Assembly: GCA_020850695.1 (NCBI GenBank)
Contig: JADZEF010000019.1
Coordinates: 1 to 64,000, forward strand
Length of the DNA: 64,000 nucleotides
Direction: 5' to 3'
From: Planctomycetaceae bacterium
GTDB taxonomy: Bacteria; Planctomycetota; Planctomycetia; Planctomycetales; Planctomycetaceae
The notes below the pieces were generated by a model. It worked only from the letters and a program-made list of their open reading frames with translations. It ran no database searches and had not been told where the DNA came from. A program made the position numbers and the translations under genes. Positions 45,312 to 54,406 of this stretch are shown one piece after another (position 1 is the first letter of the stretch; each line of letters begins with the position of its first letter).

Positions 45312-46736
45312 ATGCACGTTCCCTCGCCAGCCATGACCGAGATTCAACGCCGCACCTTCCTCGCCCGCGCGGGTGTCGGACTGGGGGCGGCGGCCTTTTC
45401 CATGCTCGCCGCCCGTCATTCCGCGGCCGCGGCGCCGCTCCGGCTTCCGGGACTTCCCCACCACGCGCCCCGGATCAAGCGGGTCATCTACCTCTACATG
45501 TCGGGCGGGCCGACGCAGTTCGAGACGCTGGACTACAAGCCGATGCTGGCGAAACTCGACGGCCAGCCGATGCCCGAGTCGTTCACGAAGGGGCAGCCGA
45601 TCGCCCAGCTTCAGGGGAAAGAGCTGAAGGTGCAGGGGCCGATGATCGGATTCAAGAAGTACGGCGAGAACGGCCAGGAGATCAGCGACTTCCTTCCCTG
45701 GCTGGGCAAGGTCGCGGACGACATCTGCATCATCCGCTCGATGGTGACCGAACAGATCAACCACGATCCCGCCCACACCTTCATGAACACCGGGACGGCC
45801 CTCAACGGCCGCCCGTCGATGGGCTCGTGGATCAACTACGGCCTCGGCAGCGAGGCCGACGACCTCCCCGGCTTCGTGGTCCTCAGCAGCTTTGGCGGCC
45901 GCAACCCGCAACCCATCTCCAGCCGCATGTGGTCGGCCGGATTCCTTCCCGCCCAGCACCAGGGGGTCCACTTCGAATCGACCGGCGTGCCGGTCCACTA
46001 CCTCGAGAATCCCTCCGGCACGACCTTCGCCCAGCAGCGGCAGCTGGTCGATGCGGTCCGTGAACTCGACCGGCATCGGAACGAAGCGATCCGCGATCCC
46101 GAAGTCGAGGCGCGGCTCTCCGCTTACGAGATGGCCTTCCGCATGCAGACGTCGGTCCCCGAACTGACCGACCTCTCGAAGGAGCCGAAGCACAGTCAGG
46201 AGATGTACGGGGCGCAGCCTGGGGACGGCTCGTTCGCGTCCAACTGCCTGCTGGCCCGCCGCCTGGCCGAGCGGGGCGTCCGGTTCATCCAACTCTATCA
46301 CAAGGACTGGGACCACCACGGAGACCTCGTCAAATATATGACGACGTGTTGCGGGCTGACCGACAAGCCGATCTGGGCGCTGATGAACGATCTGCGACAA
46401 CGCGGGATGCTCGAAGACACGTTGCTGCTATGGGGTGGAGAATTCGGCCGCACGCCCATGTTCCAGGGCAAAGGAGGTCCGGGGCGCGACCACCACATGA
46501 AGAGCTTCTCGATGTGGGTCGCCGGCGGGGGCATCAAGCGGGGCATCACGCACGGGGCGACCGACGAGCTCGGCTACAATTCGGTCGAGAACGTCGTCCA
46601 CGTCCGTGACCTGCACGCCACGATGCTCCACCTGCTGGGCATCGATCACACCCGCTTCAGCGTGAAGCACCAGGGTCTCGACGTCCGCCTGACCGGCGTC
46701 GAACCCGCCCGCGTCGTGACCGAGATCCTGGCGTGA
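45312..46736 (+). CDS. DUF1501 family exported protein
   Basis: A 474-residue second DUF1501 protein. A twin-arginine signal IQRRTFLARAGVGLGAAAFS comes first, then RVIYLYMSGGPTQFETLDYKP, HTFMNTGTALNGRPSMGSWINYGLG, NCLLARRLAERGVRFIQLYH, LLWGGEFGRTPMFQG, GRDHHMKSFSMWVAGGG and DLHATMLHLLGIDH. The conserved Asp/His pattern is that of the alkaline-phosphatase superfamily. ATG 45312 or 45333 are both possible; a GGAG precedes the first. It converges with the DUF1552-DUF1592 pair across a complex repeat region. Its partner DUF1549/DUF1553 gene is not adjacent. Confidence 0.9.
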   Translation: MHVPSPAMTEIQRRTFLARAGVGLGAAAFSMLAARHSAAAAPLRLPGLPHHAPRIKRVIYLYMSGGPTQFETLDYKPMLAKLDGQPMPESFTKGQPIAQLQGKELKVQGPMIGFKKYGENGQEISDFLPWLGKVADDICIIRSMVTEQINHDPAHTFMNTGTALNGRPSMGSWINYGLGSEADDLPGFVVLSSFGGRNPQPISSRMWSAGFLPAQHQGVHFESTGVPVHYLENPSGTTFAQQRQLVDAVRELDRHRNEAIRDPEVEARLSAYEMAFRMQTSVPELTDLSKEPKHSQEMYGAQPGDGSFASNCLLARRLAERGVRFIQLYHKDWDHHGDLVKYMTTCCGLTDKPIWALMNDLRQRGMLEDTLLLWGGEFGRTPMFQGKGGPGRDHHMKSFSMWVAGGGIKRGITHGATDELGYNSVENVVHVRDLHATMLHLLGIDHTRFSVKHQGLDVRLTGVEPARVVTEILA

Positions 46737-46791
46737 GGAAAGCGGCCCTTGCGCATGGGGAGTCGCTCGAACGAGAACCGTCCCGCAGAGA

Positions 46792-47276
46792 GGCCACGGA
46801 AACGACGGATGGGACGGATTTCCCAGCGCGGGAGACCCGCAACCAAAGCAAAGGCATCTGACGCAAAGGCGCAAAGTCCGCCAAGGAATGCACGCAAAGC
46901 AAACGCCAGAGATGAGCGGGTGTCAGGAGCTTCTTCATCCCCTCCGAAAAGACAAAGCCGCAAAGGCAGTCTTCGCGCCACTCAAAGATTCACTGCGTGC
47001 ACAACGGACCCAAACCAGGAAGAGTGATGAATGAGGAACCCAGGAAGGCAGGAACAAGACAGGAGATCAAAGAGAAGCCTCGTGAAGTCCCTGTGCAAGC
47101 TTCCATTTTCTACTGCGTTCCTGAGTTTTTTCCTGCCTTCCTGGGTTCCTCATTCAACCCCTCAGACGACAGTATTTGAGGGTACCCCCCGGCAAACTCA
47201 TCGGTCATGCGCTCATCCACGGGGTTGCGGGTCTCCCGCGCTGGGTCTTTCCGTCGAATCCGTCGTCTCTGTGGCC
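46792..47276. repeat. nested inverted-repeat element between convergent genes
   Basis: The outer arms, 46792-46844 and 47223-47276, are about 53 bp and mostly complementary (sharing CAGCGCGGGAGACCCGCAAC). Inside lie CGCAAAG-type repeats (46845-46990) and a perfect 26-bp inverted repeat, 47029-47054 with 47130-47155 (core GAACCCAGGAAGGCAGGAA). It fills nearly the whole 565-bp gap and has no coding frame. It could act as a bidirectional terminator. Confidence 0.85.
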
Positions 47277-47301
47277 CCTGAGTGCGACTCTTGAGCGCCG
47301 C

Positions 47302-48636
47302 TCAGACTTCCGCCAGCGGGCTCGTCGCGTCACCGAATTTGTCTATCTTCAGCCCCGTTTTCTGCATCATCGACAGGAACAGCCGGCACATCTGGCGGTC
47401 GGGCTTGTCGCTGTAGTCGAGGACGCGGCCCCCTTTGATCTGGCCGCCCCCTCCGCCGACGACCACCACCGGCAACCGCGTCGCGTCGTGGTGGCCGGTC
47501 ATCATGCTCGAGCAGTACATGAGCTGCGTGTTGTCGAGCGCCGTCCGCTCCCCTTCCTGAATGGCGTCGAGCTTCCGCGCGATGTAGGCCACCTGCTCGA
47601 CGAAGAAGCGGTTGACCTTGAGCCAGTCGTCCCCGTCCGAATGCGACAGGAGATGGTGGATCATGTAGTCGACGTTGAGATTGGGGAACCGTAGCGACGA
47701 GTGGTCGTTGTTGAGCTTCAGCGTGCAGACGCGGGTGGTGTCGGTCTGGAATGCCAGCACGAGGATGTCGCACATCAGCCGCATGTGCTCGGCGATGTCC
47801 TGCGGGATGCCGTCGCCCGGCCGCGGGATATTCGGCTTGTCGAGCGTCGGCCGCCACCCCTGAAGCTCGCCGCGCTGGCCGGCTTGCTCAATCCGCTGTT
47901 CGACGCCGCGGACCGAATCGAGATACTCGTCGAGCTTCTTCTGGTCGAGGGCGCTGATCTGCTTCCGCAGGTCCTTCGCGTCTCCCAGCACCGCGTCGAG
48001 GACACTTCGATCGCCGCGCTGCACGTCGTCCTTGAACAGGCGGTCGAATGCGAGCGACGGATACAGCTCCAGCGGCGTCGGAGACGTCGGAGACGTCCAT
48101 GAGATATGCGAGCTGTAGAGCATCGAATAGTTCTTGTGCACAGACGGGTTCGACTTCTCGCACGCCAGCACGAGGCTCGGCACTTTCGTCCGTCCGCCGA
48201 GATGCTGGGCGATGAGCTGGTCGAAGCTCGTCCCCGAGCGGATCTCCCCGCCGGAAGCCAGAGGCGCCCCCGACAGCAGGTTGCCCGTCTGCGAACTGTG
48301 GATGTTTCCCTTCAGCGCCTGCTCGTTGTAGAGGCCACGGATGAAGAGGGTGCGGGTGCGGAAATCGGTCAGCGGCTCGAGCACGCGGCCGAACTGCATC
48401 GACTCGCCTTCCCCTTTGGCCCACCATTCCTTGCTGTGAAAGCCGTTGCCGGAAAAGAGGACCGCGGTCCGGATCGGGGCTCCGCCGCGCGGGCCTTCTC
48501 CTGTTCCGGTGGCGACAGACCTGGACGGTTCGTCCCCCCAGGCGCTCAGCGACTCCATCCAGGGGAGCGCCATCGTCACGCCGAGTCCGCGCAGCAAGGT
48601 TCGACGGGAGAAGGGGAGTGATTGGAAATGCTTCAT
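47302..48636 (-). CDS. DUF1552 family Tat-exported protein
   Basis: A 444-residue member of DUF1552, found next to DUF1592-type cytochrome-like proteins in planctomycetes and related bacteria. Twin-arginine signal FSRRTLLRGLGVTMALPWME (residues 9-28). Family blocks: VLFSGNGFHSKEWWAKGEG, GNIHSSQTGNLLSGAP, SLVLACEKSN, LDEYLDSVRGVEQRIEQA, LNNDHSSLRFP and MTGHHDATRLPVVVVGGGGG. The biochemical activity is unknown. Its ATG overlaps the stop of the DUF1592 gene as ATGA (48636-48633), so the two are probably translationally coupled and the products likely work together outside the cytoplasm. Confidence 0.92.
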   Translation of the reverse strand: MKHFQSLPFSRRTLLRGLGVTMALPWMESLSAWGDEPSRSVATGTGEGPRGGAPIRTAVLFSGNGFHSKEWWAKGEGESMQFGRVLEPLTDFRTRTLFIRGLYNEQALKGNIHSSQTGNLLSGAPLASGGEIRSGTSFDQLIAQHLGGRTKVPSLVLACEKSNPSVHKNYSMLYSSHISWTSPTSPTPLELYPSLAFDRLFKDDVQRGDRSVLDAVLGDAKDLRKQISALDQKKLDEYLDSVRGVEQRIEQAGQRGELQGWRPTLDKPNIPRPGDGIPQDIAEHMRLMCDILVLAFQTDTTRVCTLKLNNDHSSLRFPNLNVDYMIHHLLSHSDGDDWLKVNRFFVEQVAYIARKLDAIQEGERTALDNTQLMYCSSMMTGHHDATRLPVVVVGGGGGQIKGGRVLDYSDKPDRQMCRLFLSMMQKTGLKIDKFGDATSPLAEV

Positions 48637-51600
48637 GGCTGGCCTCCGGTCTTTGCGACCGTGGATGCGCGGATGCTGCGGAACTGCTGACTCTGGATGA
48701 TCGCCTCAATGGCAATGCTGACGCGAAAGCCGTTCGACTTCAACTGCGAATGAATCTCCTCGAGCAGCGGCTCGTCCGAAAGCTGCACTCCTCGGCCCAG
48801 GGCGTAGCCCAGCAGCTTGCGGCAGAACTGGCGGACGAACTCGTCGCGGCGTGCGGTGAGCAGGTTCGATCGCAAGCCGTCGAGTCCGTCGATCTCCGTA
48901 CCGTCCGCAAGCTTCGTCTTCGTGTCGATTTTCGGAAGGTCTGCCGCCGAGCGACGGTCGCGGCCGATGGCGTCGAAGCCTTCCAGCGAGAAACCGATGG
49001 GATCGATGCTGGCGTGGCACTTGGCGCAGGCGGCCACCGAGCTGTGTTTCTCGATGAGCTGCCGCTCGGTCAGACCGGCGGGGACGGTGTCGGGCAAAAC
49101 CGGAACGCCCTTCGGCGGACGCGGGAGTCTTTCACCCAGCAGGACTTCGCACACCCAGTTGCCGCGGAGGATCGGGCTCGTTCGCGACGCTCCCGACTGC
49201 TTCGACAGCGTGGCCGCCATTCCCAGTACGCCGCCGCGGCCGAGCTTCTTGATACCGTCGACGCGCCGCCATTCGGGCCCCGTCACCCCGGCAATGCCAT
49301 AGTGCTTCGCCAGGTCCTCGTTCACGAAGGTGTGGTCGGCATCCAGGAGTTCGAGGATCGAGCCGTCGCGCTGGATCAGGTCGGTCATGAAGCGGATCGG
49401 CTCTTCGTACATCGCCCCGCGCAGGGCGTTGAACGTCGGGAAGGCAGCTTCACTTTTTTCGTCGTGAGTATCGAACTCATAGACGTGGAGCCACTGGCAG
49501 CCGAACTCCGTCGCCATCCGCCGCACCCGCGCGTCCTTCAACAGACGACGTGTCTGCCCGGCAAGGAAGGCGTCGGTGGATTTGCGTGAGGCGGTATCGA
49601 CGTCGGCAGCCGCTTTTCGCAGTTCGTCATCGGGCAGCGACGACCATAGGAAGAAGCTGAGGCGCGTGGCGAGTTCGTTCGCCGTGACGGGGCGCGTCGT
49701 TGCGGGGACGTCCGGAAGGGCCGCCTCGGACGGCGGAACGAGCTTTTCGCTTCCGATGGGGGTCTCCTGCCGCTCGGCGCGATACAGGAACCCCGGGGCA
49801 GCGACGATGCGAGTCAGCAGCAGCCGGATGCTCTCTTCGTGCGGGAGTTCCTCTTTCCGGAAGGTTGCATACAACTCCCTCAGTCCGGACTTCTCGGCAT
49901 CGGTCAGGGGCCGCCGCCACGCCCGCGACGCGAATTCCAGCACCGCGTTCACGTGCTTCGGCTCGGCGTCGAGCATCTGCTTACGGAAGGCGGCGGCGCG
50001 GTCGTGGATCGGCTTGCGGAGCGGCTCGAAGACCTTGGGATCGGCGTCCTGGGTCGCGTACTGCCACAATTGCTCGTAGGCGTCGACCAGCGTCAGGGCG
50101 TCCTGGCTGATGAAGTGGAGTTCGTTCCAGAGCCGATTGAGACGTGCGGTCTCATCGTCGCTCAACATCAGCCGCCGCAGGGCATCGTCCTCGCGGTGAT
50201 AGAGCGTCAACGTGACGACCTCATCGACGGGCACGATCTTGCGATAGCACAGGGCGGCGGGGAACCAGCGGCGGTAGTCATCGAAAGCGGCTTCGAACCG
50301 CCGCCTCGCATCGCTTCCGTCCGCGACGATGATCGGCGCGGCATGCGACAGTCGACGATTGTTCGCCGTCCATGCCCCGTTGGCGTTGCTCTCGGTGACG
50401 TCCGTCGCCTTCAGTCCGGCAGCCGCCTCGGGCTTCGTCGTGAGAACCTGGAGCTGCACGCTTCCTTCTTTGGCCGAAGGGTGCAGCAGGCCCGAAGTCA
50501 CGAACTCGGCCCCCGCGACAAGTTCGGCCGGAAGCCGCACTTCAATGACCGACGGAGCCCGCACGCAGAGGCTTGCAGGCTCCACCGCCGTGCCGTCAGG
50601 ATGCTTGCCGAAGGCGGTCGGGTCGAGGCCGTAGTTTGACGGGAGGCTGGCGGAGAGGCCTTGCGAGCCCCCAGCGCGCTCCGCGGGGGGCTCACTTCGT
50701 TCGACCCCGGCCACCCTCGCGGCCGCCAGCAACGGGCCACCGAGCGAGTTGAGCTGTTGATGGAGCACCCGGTCCGGCGAATCCTTCGGCAGCTTCGCGA
50801 GCGTGTCGGGATCGGCAGTCAGCAATCGCTGCAACTCTTCCGCGAGGTTCGGCTTTTCAGACTCCGTCGCCGTCTGCCACTTCGAAAGCAGCGACCCCTG
50901 TGGGATGACATGTCCTGCCGTCGCGGCGGCCGGTTCGCTGTCGAAATGCCACACCGCGGAGTTGCCGTGCGAGTCGGCGTGAGGATTCGCCGCCAGGATG
51001 TCGGCTGAAACGTCCTTCGCGAGGTTCCAGCGGCGTGTTCCATCATTCAGCGTGAGGTCGATGCCCGTCAGGTCGCACGAGTGGTTGCCATCGCGCGGAC
51101 CGATCGTGAGCGACACGAAATCACCCGCCCGCACCGTCACCTTGTCCAGCGGGCCGATTGCGACCTTGTTGGGACCGTTGCTTCGCCCATTCGCCAGGGG
51201 CTGCCGTGTCGAGCCGCGGCGCAGCTCAAGCGACCAGACGATCCCGTTTCCGCACTCGGGGTGGGCGTGCTGCACCATGCCTTCGATGCGAAGCGTGGCC
51301 GCCGCGGGGGCCTTCCATCCAACGGCCACCTGCAGCGTCGGCGAAGGATGGACGGCGACGCTGTGCGGGGGCATGTGGCCGGGAACGCGGACCGCCTGAT
51401 CCGACGAATTCGCCAGCACACTCAGGGCATCCGCGCCGGTCCAGCCCTTAATGAAATCATATCCCGAGGCGCTGGCGGTCTTGCCCGTGATGGGATTGCC
51501 ATTCTTTGCGGGACCGGCCGCCAGACCGAGGTACTCAAACCAGGCGCCAAGGGCCGCTTCGTCCACCGCATATTTCTTCGCCAGCGTCGCGAGCGGAATC

Positions 51601-53060
51601 GTTTCCATCGAGGCACTGGCTTCCGCCGCGGCCGCCAGAGCTTTCGACGTTCGCGCAAAGAGTTCGCCGCGCCGGCGGACCAGCTGGGCCGTCACCTGCC
51701 GGAGATCGCGCAACATCAATTCCGGGCGTCCCGGCGCCACCAGACGTGGACGCTCCCAGACTGCAAAGTCCTGAGCGTTGCCATCTCCCGCATCCCCCGC
51801 GGTGAGATAGAGCACGACTTCGTTCGAAGCGTTCGCTTCCGGCTTGTCTCCCGCAGGCGTGGTGGTGACCGGTTCGGGCAGCTTGATTCGCACGTCCTGT
51901 CGCGCTGCCAGCGGGTTGACCGGCTCCATCCAGGCCTTTGGGCCTCCCGCTTTGCCGATATGGCCGACACTGCTGAATTTCCATAGTGCCCGCTGCCAGC
52001 GCGCGATCTGAGCCGTCAGTTGAGGGACATCCTCGACCTTGGCCGTCCGCCACGACAATCTCAGCCCTTCGAGCAGCAATGAGGGGCTGACTCGGCTCGT
52101 CGATTCCTTGGACGGTACTGCATTTCCGGCCCCGGGATTGAAAGAGTCCGCATTCAACACGCTCCAAAGTCCGCCGAGATACTTCGGGCTCAAGCCGCGC
52201 GCCCGGGCGACCGCCGGGATGGTCGTACGACCGCTTGTCAGCGCGTCGCGCTCGGCAATCAGCGCTTCGAGATATTGCTCGACCGGCAGTCGACCGCCGC
52301 CATTGGTGTCAAACACGATCCCCTGCAGGTTGACCTTCGTCCCTCCCTGCGAGCCGCTGTAGAGGTCGTAGATTTTGCGGATTTCCGCCAGCGTTTCCTC
52401 GGTCGCGTCGCGGCGCGTGGTCGAGGGGGAAAAGCGAATGCCCTCGGGAAGCAGCACCGCGTGAGCGGCGACCGCCTTGCCCGCATCGACGTATTTCACA
52501 AGGAGCGACGGCGACATCACGAGCCCTGCGCCGGCGTTGGTAAAGCCTTCGCCCGCCGCACCGTCGACGGGGAACTCCCGTGCGGGGGAGAGTGTTGGTA
52601 TCCCGGTCAAGTCGCGCAGCACATACGTGTATTCGGCGTTGCTCAGGCGTCGCAGCACCACCGGCCCCGGATCTCCCGCATGACGCCGAGCCTCCACTTT
52701 CAGGACTTCCCGCAGCCAGCCACGCAGCAGGGCCCGCTCGGTGTCCGTCGGCTGCGTCGCCTCTTTCGGCGGCATCTGGCCGCCATCGAGCATCTCGGCG
52801 ACTTTCTGCCAGACGGGAATCTGCCGGCGGACATCGGGCAACGTCGCAAAGACGGTGAGATCAATCTCGGCTTCCGCGCGGTCCTTGGAGTGGCATTCTC
52901 CGCACAGACGGATGATGACCGGCCGCACCTCCGCCCCGAAGGCCTTGCCGAGATTGCCTGGTTCACTCGCGGAGGACGCTGGACCTTGCGTCGAGACGAC
53001 CAGCAACGCCGCAACAGCGCAAGCACGAACAACGAAGGCGCGTCGGCATCGTTTCGGCAT
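48633..53060 (-). CDS. large planctomycete-type cytochrome-like protein (DUF1587/DUF1592/DUF1588/DUF1585)
   Basis: A 1475-residue exported protein. The signal peptide (about 1-32) is followed by an N-terminal heme-type motif CGECH (53-57), a DUF1587-like region (VVLRRLSNAEYTYVLRDLTG, about 115-180), a long middle with carbohydrate-binding-like beta segments, then DUF1595/DUF1592 (RAWRRPLTDAEKSGLRELY, RLSFFLWSSLPDDELRKAA), DUF1588 with CAKCH (about 1342-1346), and a DUF1585 C-terminus (FCRKLLGYALGRGVQLSDEP). Two CxxCH motifs suggest c-type heme. The role is probably extracellular electron transfer or polymer oxidation, unproven. ATG 53060 was chosen; the frame upstream is antisense-like. A palindromic insert lies at 50659-50705. 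Confidence 0.93.
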   Translation of the reverse strand: MPKRCRRAFVVRACAVAALLVVSTQGPASSASEPGNLGKAFGAEVRPVIIRLCGECHSKDRAEAEIDLTVFATLPDVRRQIPVWQKVAEMLDGGQMPPKEATQPTDTERALLRGWLREVLKVEARRHAGDPGPVVLRRLSNAEYTYVLRDLTGIPTLSPAREFPVDGAAGEGFTNAGAGLVMSPSLLVKYVDAGKAVAAHAVLLPEGIRFSPSTTRRDATEETLAEIRKIYDLYSGSQGGTKVNLQGIVFDTNGGGRLPVEQYLEALIAERDALTSGRTTIPAVARARGLSPKYLGGLWSVLNADSFNPGAGNAVPSKESTSRVSPSLLLEGLRLSWRTAKVEDVPQLTAQIARWQRALWKFSSVGHIGKAGGPKAWMEPVNPLAARQDVRIKLPEPVTTTPAGDKPEANASNEVVLYLTAGDAGDGNAQDFAVWERPRLVAPGRPELMLRDLRQVTAQLVRRRGELFARTSKALAAAAEASASMETIPLATLAKKYAVDEAALGAWFEYLGLAAGPAKNGNPITGKTASASGYDFIKGWTGADALSVLANSSDQAVRVPGHMPPHSVAVHPSPTLQVAVGWKAPAAATLRIEGMVQHAHPECGNGIVWSLELRRGSTRQPLANGRSNGPNKVAIGPLDKVTVRAGDFVSLTIGPRDGNHSCDLTGIDLTLNDGTRRWNLAKDVSADILAANPHADSHGNSAVWHFDSEPAAATAGHVIPQGSLLSKWQTATESEKPNLAEELQRLLTADPDTLAKLPKDSPDRVLHQQLNSLGGPLLAAARVAGVERSEPPAERAGGSQGLSASLPSNYGLDPTAFGKHPDGTAVEPASLCVRAPSVIEVRLPAELVAGAEFVTSGLLHPSAKEGSVQLQVLTTKPEAAAGLKATDVTESNANGAWTANNRRLSHAAPIIVADGSDARRRFEAAFDDYRRWFPAALCYRKIVPVDEVVTLTLYHREDDALRRLMLSDDETARLNRLWNELHFISQDALTLVDAYEQLWQYATQDADPKVFEPLRKPIHDRAAAFRKQMLDAEPKHVNAVLEFASRAWRRPLTDAEKSGLRELYATFRKEELPHEESIRLLLTRIVAAPGFLYRAERQETPIGSEKLVPPSEAALPDVPATTRPVTANELATRLSFFLWSSLPDDELRKAAADVDTASRKSTDAFLAGQTRRLLKDARVRRMATEFGCQWLHVYEFDTHDEKSEAAFPTFNALRGAMYEEPIRFMTDLIQRDGSILELLDADHTFVNEDLAKHYGIAGVTGPEWRRVDGIKKLGRGGVLGMAATLSKQSGASRTSPILRGNWVCEVLLGERLPRPPKGVPVLPDTVPAGLTERQLIEKHSSVAACAKCHASIDPIGFSLEGFDAIGRDRRSAADLPKIDTKTKLADGTEIDGLDGLRSNLLTARRDEFVRQFCRKLLGYALGRGVQLSDEPLLEEIHSQLKSNGFRVSIAIEAIIQSQQFRSIRASTVAKTGGQP
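50659..50705. repeat. palindromic repeat inserted in frame in the DUF1592 gene
   Basis: Arms GAGCCCCC (50665-50672) and GGGGGCTC (50686-50693) surround CGCGCTCCGCG-like sequence; the outer parts CTTGCGAG and CTCACTTCG extend the element. On the coding strand it reads GVERSEPPAERAGGSQGLS, which does not resemble the flanking domain. Confidence 0.65.
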
Positions 53061-53469
53061 GACGTGAGAATTCCGCAGTACGAGATCCGCATGAGAGGTC
53101 GGCGACGTCGGCGACTTACGATGGCTCTCACGATACGAGCCCCGCGTTCGAGCTGTCAAACTGCGGAACGGTCTTGCGGATGGGCCGAAAGGCCGTGGCC
53201 CTGCGGTGGGTGGCGATTGCTGGAGTCCATTTTGCGACTGCGGGTCTCCGGGGGCCGACTCCTTCAAACGGACCGACTTGTGCCATGGAGTGGCTTCTTC
53301 AGCCACCCGGAATCGGGCGCGGTTGACGGACGATCCGTGTCGTGAGAGTCTGTCTGAAGAGTCGTCGAGACGACTTCCTGCGATGTATTTCGCAGCATGC
53401 CGTCGAGCGGTGACAAGCTCGACGATGAATTGTCGACGGCAACGTCCCCGCAAAATATTCGGCGGTCTG
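53061..53469. other. 409-bp divergent intergenic region
   Basis: The shared upstream region of the DUF1592 and Sufu-like genes. No conserved frame. Several GC-rich short repeats are visible, but no clear promoter boxes. Confidence 0.4.
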
Positions 53470-54318
53470 ATGATCTCGTTTCGTTGCGACCGTTGCGGGC
53501 AATTGTACCGGGTGCGACCGGAGATGGCCGGAGTCGCCGGGACATGCCGGCGTTGCGGGGCGGAGCTGACGACGCCCGCAATGAGCGATGTGGCGGCCGG
53601 CGACACGGACTCGACGCGAACGTTGGGAACATCGTCCCTCCTTCCCATCCTTTCGCAGGGTGCTCCCCCAGTCGACGCGCCCGACGAGATTCCGTCCGAG
53701 GCGGTGTTGCAGTATCTCGAAGAACGGCTGGGGCCAATCGCCGGGACGTTTCGGGACTCGACGCCGCGTGCCGGTTCGATCGACGTGGTGCAGATTCCTC
53801 CCACCGAGAAACGTCCGTGGAGGGCTCTCGTCACTGTGGGAATGAGTCGCCGTCCGATGGCTGTTCCTGCCGAAGTTGCGGCATCACCGCACCTGGAATT
53901 GCTTTTTGCGCTGCCTGCCGACTGGCCTGCGGAAGAAAGTGAATTCCAGCGACCGGCAAACTTCTGGCCGGTTCAAGTGCTGAGAGCGCTCGCACGATTG
54001 CCGCATGATGCGGGAAGCTGGCTGGCGTCGGGACATGTTGTCCCGAACGGTGATCCTCCGCGGCCGTACCTTGAGGGTTCGCCATTCTGCGCAGCGGTTC
54101 TGCTGCCGCCGCTGAGCGTGGAGGGAGGGCTTTCCGGATTTCCGATTCCGGGTCGCCGGATGGAGGTCCTCGCCGTCGTGCCCCTGCACCTCGATGAATG
54201 GCAATTCAGCCTCGACCGGGGAGTCTCCCTGCTGCTCAAGCGGCTCGACAGAGCGGCCGTCACGGATGTCCTGGACCCGAAACGCGGCTCGGCCATCGGC
54301 CGCCGGTGGTTCCGCTAG
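53470..54318 (+). CDS. Suppressor-of-fused-family protein with N-terminal zinc ribbon
   Basis: A 282-residue protein. The first 35 residues hold a zinc ribbon: CDRCGQLYRV and CRRCG (cysteines about 6, 9, 26, 29). An acidic linker follows, and from about 80 the protein resembles the bacterial Sufu-domain family: DVVQIPPTEKRPWRALVTVG, LLFALPADWP, WPVQVLRALARLPHDAGSWL, PFCAAVLLPPL, RRMEVLAVVPLHLDEW and LLLKRLDRAAVTDVLDPKR. Bacterial Sufu proteins are of unknown function, often linked to polymorphic toxin immunity or membrane regulation. ATG 53470 starts the ribbon. It is divergent from the DUF1592 gene. Confidence 0.85.
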   Translation: MISFRCDRCGQLYRVRPEMAGVAGTCRRCGAELTTPAMSDVAAGDTDSTRTLGTSSLLPILSQGAPPVDAPDEIPSEAVLQYLEERLGPIAGTFRDSTPRAGSIDVVQIPPTEKRPWRALVTVGMSRRPMAVPAEVAASPHLELLFALPADWPAEESEFQRPANFWPVQVLRALARLPHDAGSWLASGHVVPNGDPPRPYLEGSPFCAAVLLPPLSVEGGLSGFPIPGRRMEVLAVVPLHLDEWQFSLDRGVSLLLKRLDRAAVTDVLDPKRGSAIGRRWFR

Positions 54319-54406
54319 GTGCGGGGACAGAACCGGAGACTCGCTCGACGGGGCTTCGCGGAAACCCGAAGCGCAGGGAGAGGGCGAATGATTGATTCGC
54401 TCCCCA

